Assembly: GCA_008032955.1 (NCBI GenBank)
Contig: CP032046.1
Span: 1,116,001-1,180,000 of the forward strand
Direction: 5' to 3'
Length of the DNA: 64,000 nt
Source of the DNA: Helicobacter pylori
GTDB taxonomy: Bacteria > Campylobacterota > Campylobacteria > Campylobacterales > Helicobacteraceae
Shown: one piece after another, positions 28,348 through 39,234 of the stretch
Layout: every line of letters starts with the position of its first letter
Numbering within the stretch: position 1 is the first letter of the stretch
Translations under genes and position numbers: made by a program
The notes under the pieces: generated by a model
What the model saw: only the letters and a program-made list of their open reading frames with translations
Database searches by the model: none
Told to the model about the DNA's origin: nothing

Positions 28348-29336
28348 TTTTGAGCGGCTTTAACCCCCTAAATTCTCCCTTAAGTGCAAGCTCTTCAATT
28401 AGCTTGAAAGAAGCCTATTGTTTAGAAAAATTATCTCTTCAAAAAGGGTTTGAAATCAATTACAAGATGACCAAAGATAGCTTACACCTTTTAGAAAAAA
28501 GCGATTTGTGCGTTTTGTTTGGAGGGTTTTCAAACGCTTGTTTGAATGAAAATGAACGATTGATTTTAGGAAGCATTAACCAATCAAAACGCCCCTACGC
28601 CTTGTTAAGACCCCTACAAGATACAAGAGACTTGCAAGAAAATTGCCTTTTTGCGTCGTATGAAATCCACACGGAAGCGGCGATTTTGGCTTTGATTTTA
28701 AGGGGCATTTTAGAAAAAACTTCCCAATTAAAAGGGCATGCTTTAGAAAAGGTTGATGTAGGATATTTAAGCTCTGAAGCGAACATGAGCGAAGAGGAAT
28801 TGCAAGAGCTTATTGTGCTTATTGTTAAAGCAAAAAAAAGGGCGCTTGTTTTAAACAGAGAAATCACTAAGCATGCTCATAGCGCTTTTTTATACACCCT
28901 TTTAAGCGGGTTGCAAAACTACCTAGAAATTTTGCATATCCCTTGCAATGATTCAAGTGCAACGACCGCTTTTTATGATTCTAAAGATCAAGAATGGCTG
29001 CTAGAAACAGCCCTAAAAGAGGGCGTTTTGCCTTTTGAATCACAACTCCAATCAAAAGATTTAGAGCTTTTAGAGCGAATGGGTGAGGCTAGCGGCTCGT
29101 TTGTCTATGTTTCTTATAAGAGCCTTAAACCCCCCAAATTGTCTTTTTCCAAGCAATTTAAGATCGCTAACAAGATTAAGCATTCTAAAGCGGTGTTTCA
29201 AATCTCCAATCAAACGCTAGAATGCGAGTTAGAAGAAAGCCCCCATTTGAAGGGCTTGATTGCGATTTTAGAAGGGGCGTTTTTTGACACCTACCCTTAT
29301 ATCCCTATTTTATCCCACTCTCAAGGAATTTCATGA
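28344..29336 (+). CDS. Protein in the nuoF position (not NuoF)
   Basis: About 330 residues from a TTG that overlaps the previous stop; an upstream TTG at 28317 is also possible. It lacks the NADH- and FMN-binding motifs and the Fe-S cysteines of NuoF. The second half (LSSEANMSEEELQEL; KKRALVLNREI) resembles the NuoG C-terminal molybdopterin-type fold region rather than NuoF, but weakly. It overlaps nuoG by four bases. It is taken to be the H. pylori-type substitute for NuoF; how it connects an electron donor is unknown. Confidence 0.8.
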   Translation: MILSGFNPLNSPLSASSSISLKEAYCLEKLSLQKGFEINYKMTKDSLHLLEKSDLCVLFGGFSNACLNENERLILGSINQSKRPYALLRPLQDTRDLQENCLFASYEIHTEAAILALILRGILEKTSQLKGHALEKVDVGYLSSEANMSEEELQELIVLIVKAKKRALVLNREITKHAHSAFLYTLLSGLQNYLEILHIPCNDSSATTAFYDSKDQEWLLETALKEGVLPFESQLQSKDLELLERMGEASGSFVYVSYKSLKPPKLSFSKQFKIANKIKHSKAVFQISNQTLECELEESPHLKGLIAILEGAFFDTYPYIPILSHSQGIS

Positions 29337-31896
29337 TCACAATGAATATCAATGGCAAAACGATTGAATGCCAAGAGGGACAAAGCGTTTTAGAGGCCGC
29401 TAGGAGCGCTGGGATCTACATCCCTACCATTTGCTATTTAAGCGGTTGTTCGCCCACGGTCGCATGCAAAATGTGCATGGTTGAAATGGATGGCAAACGC
29501 ATTTATAGCTGCAACACGAAAGCCAAAAACAACGCCACCATTCTCACTAACACCCCAACGCTCATGGATGAAAGAAAAAGCATCATGCAAACTTATGATG
29601 TCAACCACCCCCTAGAGTGTGGCGTGTGCGATAAGAGCGGGGAGTGCGAATTGCAAGACATGACGCATTTAACCGGCGTGGAGCACCAACCCTATGCGGT
29701 GGCTGATGATTTTAAAGCGCTAGATTCATGGGCAAAAGCCTTGTATGACCCTAATTTGTGCATCATGTGCGAAAGGTGCGTAACCACTTGTAAGGACAAT
29801 GTGGGCGAAAACAACCTTAAAGCCACTAAAGCCGACTTGCACGCTCCGGATAAATTTAAAGACAGCATGTCCAAAGACGCTTTTAGCGTGTGGAGTCGCA
29901 AGCAAAAAGGCATTATTTCTTTTGTGGGCAGTGTGCCTTGTTATGATTGCGGGGAATGCATTGCGGTATGCCCTGTGGGTGCTTTGAGCTATAAAGATTT
30001 CGCTTACACGGCTAACGCATGGGAATTAAAAAAGATCCATTCTACCTGTTCGCATTGTTCAGCCGGGTGTTTGATTTCCTATGATGTGCGTCATTTTGAT
30101 ACTCTAGGCGAAGAATCTAAGATTTTTAGGGTGCTTAATGATTTTTACCATAACCCTATTTGTGGGGCAGGCCGGTTTGCTTTTGACGTGAGCTCTAGCC
30201 CTAAAGGCAGCACCAATCTTAAAGAAGCGCAAAACGCTCTCAAAGAATGCGAAGCGGTGCGAATAGGTGGGGATATTACGAATGAAGAGGCGTTTTTAAT
30301 AGAGCGTTTGAGGAAAGAATTGAATTTTAAAATCTACAATCAAGAAGCGTATCATTTCCAGCAATTCTTAAAGGTATTGGGCGAGGTTAAACGCCCCAGT
30401 ATTGAAGAGATTAAAACTTCTCATTTAGTCGTTACGATAGGATCTTCTATCAAAACAGAAAACCCTTTAGTGCGCTATGCTATTAATAACGCTCTCAAAC
30501 TCAATAAAGCTTCTTTGATCGCTATGCACCCTATTAAGGATAACGCGCTAGCGAATTTGTGCCGAAGTTCTTTTTGCATCACCCATGAAGTGGGGGCTGA
30601 AGAAATCCTTTTAGGCATGCTTTTAAAAATGCTTAACATTGAAAGCGCGGCTCTAAAAAGCTTAGAAGATTCCAAGCAAAGCATTGTGGATGAAGCGGCT
30701 CTTAAAGCCTTAGAAGAAGAGCGAAAAAAAGCTTTAGAACAAGCCGAGCAAGGGTGCAGTATTGGAGAAAATAAGGCAGAAAATCAAGAAGAGAATAAAA
30801 CAGAAGCGACTACTCCAAAAGAAGAAAATCAAGAAGAAGCAGCTGCTCCAAAAGAAAATCAAACAGAAAACAAGACAGAGGTTAAAGAAGAAAGCATTGA
30901 AGTCCCTACCAAAACCACTTACTTGTTGCTTGAAGAAGCGGGCATCAATTTAGAAACTTATGAAAAAATTCTCGCTCTTTTGCAAAAATCAAATAACACC
31001 CTGCTAGTGGTTGGCGAAGAAATTTATAGCCACAAACAAGCCCACAATATCGCTAAAATGTTGCGTTTGTTAGCCCAAAAAAGTGCTATTAAACTCATTC
31101 TTATCCCCCCGAGTGCGAACGCTTTAGGCATCGCTTCTATTTGTCAATTGAGCGAAGAAATTTTTGAACATGAAAAAATCGTAGGCATTCGTGCTCAAGG
31201 GGATTTCACTATCAATAGCGACGATAGGGTTTTTGGGAAAAACGCTGTGAGTAAAGTGGATTTTATTTTGCCCAGTCTCAACCAGCTAGAAGGCACAATC
31301 ACTAATATTGAAGGGCGTGTGTTGCCCTTAAAACCGGCTTTAAGGTTTGAGGGCTATGACTTGAGCGATATTGTGCAAGGCTTTGGCTTTGTGGAAGAAA
31401 ACCTCATAGAATGCACCCACAAACTCCCTACAGAAGTGGGCTTTAAAGCCATAGAATTTGATCATCTAACCAACTATTTCACTAATGACAGGGTCAATCA
31501 CAGAGGCTATTTATTAGGAACAAGCCATTTTGAAAACAGTGCTAAAGAGCATGAAAAAACAAAATGCGAACCCATCAAGCCTTTAAAAGAAAAAATCGCT
31601 TTCAACGCTTATTTAAAATACCCAGAAACGCAATTCAATAACGCTACCCATAAAAGCGAGAATTTGCAATTAAAGACTGGTATTTATGTGTCTAAAGCTT
31701 TCTTAAAAAATTGGATAAAGAAGTGGGGCAAAACATCACTTTATCTAAAGAAGAAGAGGAATTAACAGGCGTTTTGTATCTTGATGAGAGCTTGGATCAG
31801 GAGGTGTTTGTCATTTCGCCTTCTCTTTTGACAAACCATTCTAACTTTTTTAGAGAGGGCGTGTTTGATAGCGTGGATTTAAAGGAGCAAGCATGA
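29333..31896 (+). pseudogene. nuoG: Complex I subunit NuoG, frameshifted near the C-terminus
   Basis: The largest peripheral subunit. N-terminal 2Fe-2S ligands are at CYLSGCSPTVACKMC, then ECGVCDKSGECELQ and two ferredoxin motifs (CIMCERCVTTC and CYDCGECIAVCPVG). A low-complexity Glu/Asn/Lys linker lies at residues about 475-525. The frame stops at 31765 (810 residues). The proper end, DKEVGQNITLSKEEEEL to DSVDLKEQA, is in the next frame and ends at 31896, where its TGA overlaps the nuoH ATG as in the other couplings of this operon. The break is at six A (31705-31710); seven would restore it to about 854 residues. Confidence 0.93.
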
Positions 31897-32882
31897 GCGC
31901 TTATATCATTGAAACCTTGATTAAAATTTTGATTTTAGTCGCTGTTTTTTCGGCTTTAGGAGGCTTTGCCACTTATATTGAAAGGAAAGTGTTAGCCTAT
32001 TTCCAACGCCGTTTAGGGCCTTGTTATGTGGGGCCTTTTGGACTCTTGCAAGTCGCAGCAGACGGCATTAAGCTTTTCACTAAAGAAGACATTATCCCTC
32101 AAGGCGCGAATAAGTTTATTTTCACGCTAGCACCTATTATTGCGATGGTGAGCGCGTTTGTGTCCATGGCGCCCATCCCCTTTTTCCCTAATTTCACTCT
32201 GTTTGGCTATGAAATCAAGCCCCTTATTTCTGACATCAACATTGGCTTTTTATTTTTCTTAGCCGTGGGTTCAGCAGGGATTTATGCGCCTATTTTAGCC
32301 GGGCTTGCTTCTAATAACAAATACTCTTTAATTGGCTCCGCAAGAGCGACGATCCAACTGCTCAGCTTTGAAGTGGTCAGCACTTTAACCATTCTAGCCC
32401 CCTTAATGGTGGTAGGATCGCTCTCTTTAGTGGAAATCAATCATTACCAAAGCGGTGGGTTTTTAGACTGGCTTGTGTTTAAGCAGCCTCTAGCGTTTGT
32501 TTTGTTTTTGATCGCAAGCTATGCTGAATTGAATCGAACCCCCTTTGACTTGTTAGAGCATGAAGCCGAGATTGTAGCAGGGTATTGCACCGAATACAGC
32601 GGCTTGAAATGGGGCATGTTCTTTTTAGCGGAATACGCGCATTTATTCGCTTTTTCCTTTGTGATTTCTATTGTGTTTTTTGGCGGGTTTAACGCATGGG
32701 GCTTTATCCCTGGAGGCATAGCGATTTTGATTAAAGCGGGCTTTTTTGTCTTTTTATCCATGTGGGTTAGAGCGACTTATCCGCATGTAAGGCCCGATCA
32801 GTTGATGGATATGTGCTGGAAAATCATGTTGCCTTTAGCGTTATTGAATATCGTGCTAACAGGCATTATCATTTTAATTTAA
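31893..32882 (+). CDS. nuoH: Complex I subunit NuoH
   Basis: A 329-residue membrane subunit with eight or so helices that couples the peripheral arm to the pumps. [21 protein letters not shown] and [20 protein letters not shown] are the family signatures. Length is normal. The start overlaps the corrected nuoG stop. Confidence 0.98.
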   Translation: MSAYIIETLIKILILVAVFSALGGFATYIERKVLAYFQRRLGPCYVGPFGLLQVAADGIKLFTKEDIIPQGANKFIFTLAPIIAMVSAFVSMAPIPFFPNFTLFGYEIKPLISDINIGFLFFLAVGSAGIYAPILAGLASNNKYSLIGSARATIQLLSFEVVSTLTILAPLMVVGSLSLVEINHYQSGGFLDWLVFKQPLAFVLFLIASYAELNRTPFDLLEHEAEIVAGYCTEYSGLKWGMFFLAEYAHLFAFSFVISIVFFGGFNAWGFIPGGIAILIKAGFFVFLSMWVRATYPHVRPDQLMDMCWKIMLPLALLNIVLTGIIILI

Positions 32883-32892
32883 AGGAGGTTTT

Positions 32893-33552
32893 ATGGCCAA
32901 ACAAGAATACAAGCAACTTCCTAAACGAGCCGAAGTCCATAGCGCGACCGAGCAGTTTAAAGACACCGTTAAAACAAGCTTGGGTTTGGATCTATTCAAA
33001 GGGTTAGGGCTTACGATCAAGGAATTTTTTAGCCCAAGCGTAACCATCCATTACCCTATGGAACAACTCCCTTTAAGCCCACGCTATCGCGCGGTGCATA
33101 ATCTGCAACGGCTTTTAGACTCAGGCTCTGAAAGGTGTATAGGTTGTGGGCTGTGCGAAAAGATTTGCACGAGCAATTGCATAAGGATCATCACGCATAA
33201 GGGCGAAGACAACCGCAAAAAGATCGATTCTTACACGATCAATTTGGGGCGTTGCATTTATTGCGGGTTGTGCGCGGAAGTTTGCCCAGAATTAGCGATT
33301 GTTATGGGGAATCGGTTTGAAAACGCCAGCACCCAACGCTCCCAATACGGCTCTAAAAGCGAATTTCTAACGAGCGAACAAGACGCTAAAAACTGCTCGC
33401 ATGCCGAATTTTTAGGCTTTGGTGCGGTAAGCCCTAATTACAACGAACGCATGCAAGCCACCCCTTTAGATTATGTCCAAGAGCCTTCAAAAGAAGAATC
33501 CAAAGAAGAGTCTCCAAGCCCAGAAAGTAATAAGGGAGATGAAAATGTTTGA
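32893..33552 (+). CDS. nuoI: Complex I subunit NuoI
   Basis: A 219-residue ferredoxin-like subunit with two 4Fe-4S motifs: [15 protein letters not shown] and [13 protein letters not shown], which carry clusters N6a and N6b. An acidic C-terminal extension ([14 protein letters not shown]) is longer than in E. coli. AAAGGAGG precedes the ATG. It overlaps nuoJ by eight bases. Confidence 0.98.
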   Translation: MAKQEYKQLPKRAEVHSATEQFKDTVKTSLGLDLFKGLGLTIKEFFSPSVTIHYPMEQLPLSPRYRAVHNLQRLLDSGSERCIGCGLCEKICTSNCIRIITHKGEDNRKKIDSYTINLGRCIYCGLCAEVCPELAIVMGNRFENASTQRSQYGSKSEFLTSEQDAKNCSHAEFLGFGAVSPNYNERMQATPLDYVQEPSKEESKEESPSPESNKGDENV

Positions 33553-34093
33553 AACCATTGCCTTTTATTTCTTTGCGGTCCTTACTTTAAGCATGGCGTT
33601 AGTGGTGATCACCACCACGAATATCCTCTATGCCATTACCGCTCTCGCTAGCAGCATGGTTTTTATCTCTGCTTTTTTCTTTTTGCTAGACGCTGAGTTT
33701 TTGGGCGTGGTGCAAATCACGGTGTATGTGGGCGCGGTCATTGTGATGTATGCGTTTGGCATGATGTTTTTCAACTCCGCTGCAGAAGTCATTGAACGCA
33801 AGCAAAGCCCTAAAATCTTGTGCGTTCTTTCATTTGGCGTGGCGCTGTTGCTCACCTTGATTTTAAGCGCTCCTAGCATTGGCGAAAACCTTTCTAATCA
33901 AGTCAATTCCAACACTATTGATACGCAAATCCCCAACATTAAAGCGATTGGTTATGTGCTTTTTACCAATTACCTCATCCCTTTTGAAGCAGCGGCTTTA
34001 ATGCTTTTAGTCGCTATGGTTGGAGGCATCGCTACAGGGATTCAAAAAATCCATGGGAAAAATCACACGCAATTTATAAAGGAATCTCTATGA
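33545..34093 (+). CDS. nuoJ: Complex I subunit NuoJ
   Basis: A 182-residue membrane subunit starting [11 protein letters not shown] use this ATG inside the end of nuoI; the frame is open further upstream, but that part is just nuoI read in another frame. Five helices, with [21 protein letters not shown] as the ND6-type signature. It overlaps nuoK by four bases. Confidence 0.96.
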   Translation: MFETIAFYFFAVLTLSMALVVITTTNILYAITALASSMVFISAFFFLLDAEFLGVVQITVYVGAVIVMYAFGMMFFNSAAEVIERKQSPKILCVLSFGVALLLTLILSAPSIGENLSNQVNSNTIDTQIPNIKAIGYVLFTNYLIPFEAAALMLLVAMVGGIATGIQKIHGKNHTQFIKESL

Positions 34094-34392
34094 TAGGGTT
34101 AAACCACTATTTGATTGTTTCAGGGTTGCTCTTTTGCATTGGTTTAGCGGGCATGCTGAAACGCAAAAACATTCTGTTACTCTTTTTTTCTACAGAGATC
34201 ATGCTCAATGCGATCAATATCGGTTTTGTAGCGATCTCTAAATACACGCACAATTTAGACGGGCAGATGTTCGCGCTCTTTATTATCGCTATTGCCGCTA
34301 GTGAGGTGGCTATTGGTTTGGGCTTGGTGATTTTGTGGTTTAAGAAATACAAGAGCTTAGACATTGATTCTTTAAACGCTATGAAGGGTTGA
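34090..34392 (+). CDS. nuoK: Complex I subunit NuoK
   Basis: A 100-residue, three-helix subunit of the membrane arm (ND4L type). The conserved membrane glutamates are in STEIMLNAINIGFV and AASEVAIGLGLVIL. Normal length. Overlaps nuoJ by four bases and lies just before nuoL. Confidence 0.97.
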   Translation: MIGLNHYLIVSGLLFCIGLAGMLKRKNILLLFFSTEIMLNAINIGFVAISKYTHNLDGQMFALFIIAIAASEVAIGLGLVILWFKKYKSLDIDSLNAMKG

Positions 34393-34394
34393 GC

Positions 34395-36233
34395 ATGCAG
34401 TATTCTTCTTTGCTGTCAGTGGTGTTGTTCTTGCCTTTAATCGGTGCGGTTTATGCGGGGCTGTTTGGGGCTAAAGCTAAGGCGTTGCATGTGGGCGTTT
34501 TCAATTCTTTGTGCGTACTGGTTTCTTTCATTGGTGCGGTGGTTCTTTTCATTCAAGCATGGCATCATCAAAGCTATGAAAAATATTTGTTTGATTGGAT
34601 CGTGGTAGGGAATTTTAAAGTCGGCTTTTCTCTCATGCTGGACAATATCAATGCGGTCATGATTGTCGTGGTCACTTTAGTTTCTTTCTTAGTGCATGTG
34701 TATTCTATAGGCTATATGGAGCATGATACAGGGTTTAACCGCTATTTTTCCTATCTCAGTGGCTTTGTGTTTTCCATGCTGGTGTTGGTGTTGAGCGATA
34801 ATTTTTTAGGGCTTTTCATTGGTTGGGAAGGGGTGGGGCTATGCTCTTACTTGCTCATTGGCTTTTGGTATCATAAAACAAGCGCAAACAACGCTTCTAT
34901 TGAAGCCTTTGTGATGAACCGGATCACGGATTTAGGCATGCTCATGGGGATTATTTTGATCTTTTGGAATTTTGGCACCCTCCAGTATAAAGAAGTCTTT
35001 AACATGCTCAATAACGCCGATTATTCCATGCTCTTTTACATTAGCGTGTTTCTTTTCATTGGTGCTATGGGCAAGAGCGCACAATTCCCTATGCACACAT
35101 GGTTAGCCAACGCTATGGAGGGGCCAACCCCTGTATCCGCTCTCATCCATGCAGCGACGATGGTAACCGCTGGGGTGTATCTGGTCATTAGAGCCAATCC
35201 CTTGTATAGCGCGGTGTTTGAAGTGGGCTATTTTATCGCATGCTTAGGGGCGTTTGTGGCTCTTTTTGGAGCGAGCATGGCTTTAGTCAATAAGGATTTA
35301 AAACGCATTGTGGCTTATTCCACGCTTTCTCAATTAGGCTATATGTTTGTAGCGGCCGGTCTTGGGGCTTATGCGATCGCGCTTTTCCACCTCTTCACGC
35401 ATGCGTTTTTCAAATCCCTCCTTTTCTTAGGCTCAGGAAATGTCATGCATGCGATGGAAGACAATTTGGATATTACCAAAATGGGCGCTTTATACAAACC
35501 TATGAGGATCACAGCTATCTTTATGATTATAGGTTCAGTGGCTTTGTGCGGGATTTACCCTTTCGCAGGATACTTTTCCAAAGACAAGATTTTAGAAGTG
35601 GCTTTTGGAATGCACCACCACATTTTATGGTTTGTTCTTTTGATTGGGGCGATCTTTACCGCTTTTTATAGCTTCAGGCTCATCATGCTGGTGTTTTTTG
35701 CCCCCAAACAACATGAAATCAACCACCCCCATGAAGCCAAAAATTTCATGCTTTTAAGCATGTTGCCGTTAGGGATTTTGGCGGTCATTGCCGGGTTTTT
35801 TGAAGAGCCGTTTTTTCATTTCATCTCTCAAGTGATCCCTAGCGTTGGAGAGTATCCCGTCCCGCTCGCTCTTTTAATCAGTATCACCACCATAGTGGTG
35901 TTGTTGAGTATCGCCTATGCCATATTTAAATATAAAAATGGTATCACTTCCAAAAAAGAGGGGGGCTTTTTATACAAGCTCTTGCTCAACCAATACTATA
36001 TCCCGCAACTCTATCAAGGGATTGCAAAAGCTTTTAGCGCCATCGCTTCATTCTTGCACCAAGTCGTGGAATTAAAAATCATTGATGCGATAGTGGATGC
36101 TATAGGAAGAAGCGTTTTTGTTATAGGGCGCGTGTTTAGAATCAGTCAAGATGGGAATTTAACCTCCATGCTGCGCTTCATGGTGGCTGGGGTTTTAATC
36201 TTATTAGCGTTTGTAGCTTTTTTTGGGAGATAA
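34395..36233 (+). CDS. nuoL: Complex I proton-pumping subunit NuoL
   Basis: A 612-residue antiporter-like subunit with about 16 helices. IGWEGVGLCSYLLIGFW, PMHTWLANAMEGPTPVSALIHAATMVTAGVYL-type and HAFFKSLLFLGSG motifs are present in order. The start is the ATG at 34395; a TTG two codons before is less likely. The long lateral helix region follows residue 520. Normal length. Confidence 0.97.
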   Translation: MQYSSLLSVVLFLPLIGAVYAGLFGAKAKALHVGVFNSLCVLVSFIGAVVLFIQAWHHQSYEKYLFDWIVVGNFKVGFSLMLDNINAVMIVVVTLVSFLVHVYSIGYMEHDTGFNRYFSYLSGFVFSMLVLVLSDNFLGLFIGWEGVGLCSYLLIGFWYHKTSANNASIEAFVMNRITDLGMLMGIILIFWNFGTLQYKEVFNMLNNADYSMLFYISVFLFIGAMGKSAQFPMHTWLANAMEGPTPVSALIHAATMVTAGVYLVIRANPLYSAVFEVGYFIACLGAFVALFGASMALVNKDLKRIVAYSTLSQLGYMFVAAGLGAYAIALFHLFTHAFFKSLLFLGSGNVMHAMEDNLDITKMGALYKPMRITAIFMIIGSVALCGIYPFAGYFSKDKILEVAFGMHHHILWFVLLIGAIFTAFYSFRLIMLVFFAPKQHEINHPHEAKNFMLLSMLPLGILAVIAGFFEEPFFHFISQVIPSVGEYPVPLALLISITTIVVLLSIAYAIFKYKNGITSKKEGGFLYKLLLNQYYIPQLYQGIAKAFSAIASFLHQVVELKIIDAIVDAIGRSVFVIGRVFRISQDGNLTSMLRFMVAGVLILLAFVAFFGR

Positions 36234-36236
36234 GAA

Positions 36237-37775
36237 ATGCAGTTTTTACATGCGCATCTTTTAAGTGTGGTGATCTTTTTCCCCATGCTGAGCGCGCTAT
36301 TAGCGTTCTTTATGAGCGATCAAGCGAGCAGGGCGTATGCGATCGTCATCGCTTTGATTGAATTGTTATTAATCTTGTTGTTGTGGCATGGGTTTGATAT
36401 TCAAACAGCCGGCATGCAGTTTGAAGAAATGAAGGAATTAGTCTATCAAATTGGCGTGAATTACCATGTGGGCGTTGATGGCATCGCACTCTTTTTGTTG
36501 CTCTTAAACGCTATCGTGGTGTTATTGTCCGTGATTTATGTCAAAGAGCGTCGTAAAGACTTTGCGATTTGTCTGTTGTTGTTAGAGGGGATTTTAATGG
36601 GCGTGTTTTCTTCTCTCAATATGATCTTTTTCTACGCTTTTTGGGAAATCTCGCTCTTGCCGGTTTTATACCTCATCGGTCGTTTTGGCCGTAACCATAA
36701 AATCTATTCCGGCATGAAGTTTTTCCTCTACACCTTTTTAGCGTCATTATGCATGCTTTTAGGCATTTTATACATTGGGTATTACTACGCTAGCAATTAC
36801 GGCATGATGAGTTTTGATATTTTAGATTGGTATCAGTTGAACTTTTCTAGTGGGGCTAAAGCCTGGCTCTTTGTAGCTTTCTTAATAGGGATTGCGGTTA
36901 AAATCCCGCTCTTTCCCTTACACACATGGCTGCCTTATGCGTATTCTAACGCTCCTACTTTAGGCTCTGTCATGCTTTCAGCCTTGCTTTCTAAAATGGG
37001 GACTTACGCCTTATTGCGCTTCTTGCTCCCGCTTTTTCCTGAGCTTTCAGAGATTTATTTAACCCCCATAGCCATTGTGGCGCTATGCATGATCATTTAT
37101 GGAGGTTTTCTAGCCTACGCTCAAAAAGATTTAAAAACCCTCATCGCCTATAGCTCGTTCTCGCACATGGGAGTCGTGGTGCTTGGGGTTTTTTCTTTCA
37201 ATGTTGAGGGGATTTCAGGGGCGGTGTTTATGATGTTTGCGCATGGTATTATCGTCATGGGATTATTTTTGCTCGCTGGCATCTTAGAAGAACGCGCCAG
37301 CAGTTTAGAAATCGCTCGCTTTGGATCCATCGCTAAAAACGCTCCTATTTTTGCAGCCTTTTTTATGATCGTTTTAATGGCGAACGTGGGCATGCCTTTA
37401 AGCATTGGTTTTGTGGGAGAGTTTTTGAGCTTGTTAGGGTTTTTTGCCACTTACCCTCTTTTGGCTATCATTGCCGGGACAAGCATCATCCTGTCAGCGG
37501 TTTACATGCTCACCTCATATAAAGATGTCTTCTTTGGCAATTTGAAAACCGGGAACAACCAAATCAGCGTGTTTGAAGATTTGAACGCTCGTGAGGTAGG
37601 GGTTTTGAGCGTGATTTTAGCTTTGATCTTAATTTTAGGGATTTATCCTAAAATGCTTTTAAAACCGATTGAGCAAGGCTCTAAGCAGCTTTTAGAGGTG
37701 ATAGAAATCCGCTCGCTCCCTTTTTTAGGTTCATTGGATACTAAGATAAAAGAGGTCTCTTATGTTAATAGATAG
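36237..37775 (+). CDS. nuoM: Complex I proton-pumping subunit NuoM
   Basis: A 512-residue antiporter-like subunit. FFYAFWEISLLPVLYLIG, PLFPLHTWLPYAYSNAPTLGS-type and YSSFSHMGVVVLGVFS motifs identify it. About 14 helices. It starts three bases after nuoL and overlaps nuoN by 14 bases. Confidence 0.97.
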   Translation: MQFLHAHLLSVVIFFPMLSALLAFFMSDQASRAYAIVIALIELLLILLLWHGFDIQTAGMQFEEMKELVYQIGVNYHVGVDGIALFLLLLNAIVVLLSVIYVKERRKDFAICLLLLEGILMGVFSSLNMIFFYAFWEISLLPVLYLIGRFGRNHKIYSGMKFFLYTFLASLCMLLGILYIGYYYASNYGMMSFDILDWYQLNFSSGAKAWLFVAFLIGIAVKIPLFPLHTWLPYAYSNAPTLGSVMLSALLSKMGTYALLRFLLPLFPELSEIYLTPIAIVALCMIIYGGFLAYAQKDLKTLIAYSSFSHMGVVVLGVFSFNVEGISGAVFMMFAHGIIVMGLFLLAGILEERASSLEIARFGSIAKNAPIFAAFFMIVLMANVGMPLSIGFVGEFLSLLGFFATYPLLAIIAGTSIILSAVYMLTSYKDVFFGNLKTGNNQISVFEDLNAREVGVLSVILALILILGIYPKMLLKPIEQGSKQLLEVIEIRSLPFLGSLDTKIKEVSYVNR

Positions 37776-39234
37776 TCTCCACATCTCTTTTGATAGCTTT
37801 AATTTTGAGAGCATTTTGCCCATGCTGGTGTTGGTGTGTGGGGGGATTTTCACGCTCTTAATCAACGCTTTCACTTCCAGGTTTTCACGCAATTTGAATG
37901 TGTTTTTATGCATGCTCTTTTTGGTTTTAGATTTTTTGGTGGTTTTAGGATTAGAAGAGCAAGAAAACGCCTTTTTTGGGTTTTTGAGCGTGGATACGCT
38001 CTCGCTCATCTCTCAAAGCATTGTCTTGATTTCAGCCTTTTTGCTCATTTTCTTAGCCCTTTCAAAAGAACGCTTCAACGAATTTCAAACCGCTGAATTT
38101 TATTCCTTATACTTGCTTATTGTTGCTGGCTTTCAGTTCATGGTTTCAAGCAACCATTTGTTGTTAATCCTTATTGGGTTAGAGACAGCGTCCTTACCCC
38201 TTTGTGTGTTAATGGCGTTGAGCGATAAACGCTACGGCTTAGAAGCAGGGATCAAGTATTTCACCATGGGGGCAATGGCGAGCGCGTTTTTTGCTATGGG
38301 GGCTATGGCCTTTTACTTGCTTACAGGGAGCTTGAATCTTGAAGTCATTACCCTATACTTACACACTGAGGGCATCACAAACCCCATGCTCTTTGCGATG
38401 GGCGCTATCTTTTTGATTGGAGCGATTGGCTTTAAGGTTTCTTTAGTGCCTTTCCATACCTGGATGCCTGATGTGTATGAGGGCAATAACCCGGTCTTTG
38501 CGAGCTATATTTCCATTGTGCCTAAAATCGCTGGCTTTGTGGTAGCGACTCGCCTTTTTGGGGCGTTTATAGACACTCGCATCGCTTGGGTAGAAGACAT
38601 TTTTTATGTTTTGATTCTTATGACTATCACCATCCCTAATTTCATTGCTTTATGGCAAGAAGATGTCAAAAGAATGCTCGCTTACAGCTCCATTTCGCAT
38701 TCTGGGTTCGCTTTAGCGTGCGTGTTTATCCACACTGAAGATAGCCAACAAGCGATGTTTGTTTATTGGTTCATGTTCGCTTTCACTTACATTGGGGCTT
38801 TTGGCCTTTTATGGCTCTTAAAAAGCTGGGAAAAAACATGGGATGAACGCTACGATCACCCTTATTCCAAATTCAACGGCCTTATCAAAACCCACCCTTT
38901 AGTGGCGATCTTGGGCGCTATTTTTGTTTTTGGGCTTGCAGGGATCCCGCCTTTTAGCGTGTTTTGGGGGAAATTTTTAGCCGTTGAAAGCGCTTTAGAG
39001 AGCAATCACATTCTTTTAGCGGTGGTGATGTTAATTAATAGCGCGGTGGCTGCGTTTTATTATTTCCGTTGGCTCGTGGCGATGTTTTTCAATAAGCCCT
39101 TACAAAGCTACGCTCAAAACGATATTTACACCCAAAACGCTACCATGCCTATTTATGCGGTCATTATTGCTATGGCGTTAGCGTGCTTGTTCTCTGTGTT
39201 TATGATGCGAGGGCTTTTAGAGTTTGTGGCTTAA
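37762..39234 (+). CDS. nuoN: Complex I proton-pumping subunit NuoN
   Basis: A 490-residue antiporter-like subunit, the third pump. LLILIGLETASLPLCVLMAL, PFHTWMPDVYEGNNPVFASY and AYSSISHSGFAL are the expected motifs, followed by GIPPFSVFWGKF. Last nuo gene; its end overlaps the start of pflA, so the motility gene may be read from the same mRNA. Confidence 0.97.
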   Translation: MLIDSLHISFDSFNFESILPMLVLVCGGIFTLLINAFTSRFSRNLNVFLCMLFLVLDFLVVLGLEEQENAFFGFLSVDTLSLISQSIVLISAFLLIFLALSKERFNEFQTAEFYSLYLLIVAGFQFMVSSNHLLLILIGLETASLPLCVLMALSDKRYGLEAGIKYFTMGAMASAFFAMGAMAFYLLTGSLNLEVITLYLHTEGITNPMLFAMGAIFLIGAIGFKVSLVPFHTWMPDVYEGNNPVFASYISIVPKIAGFVVATRLFGAFIDTRIAWVEDIFYVLILMTITIPNFIALWQEDVKRMLAYSSISHSGFALACVFIHTEDSQQAMFVYWFMFAFTYIGAFGLLWLLKSWEKTWDERYDHPYSKFNGLIKTHPLVAILGAIFVFGLAGIPPFSVFWGKFLAVESALESNHILLAVVMLINSAVAAFYYFRWLVAMFFNKPLQSYAQNDIYTQNATMPIYAVIIAMALACLFSVFMMRGLLEFVA

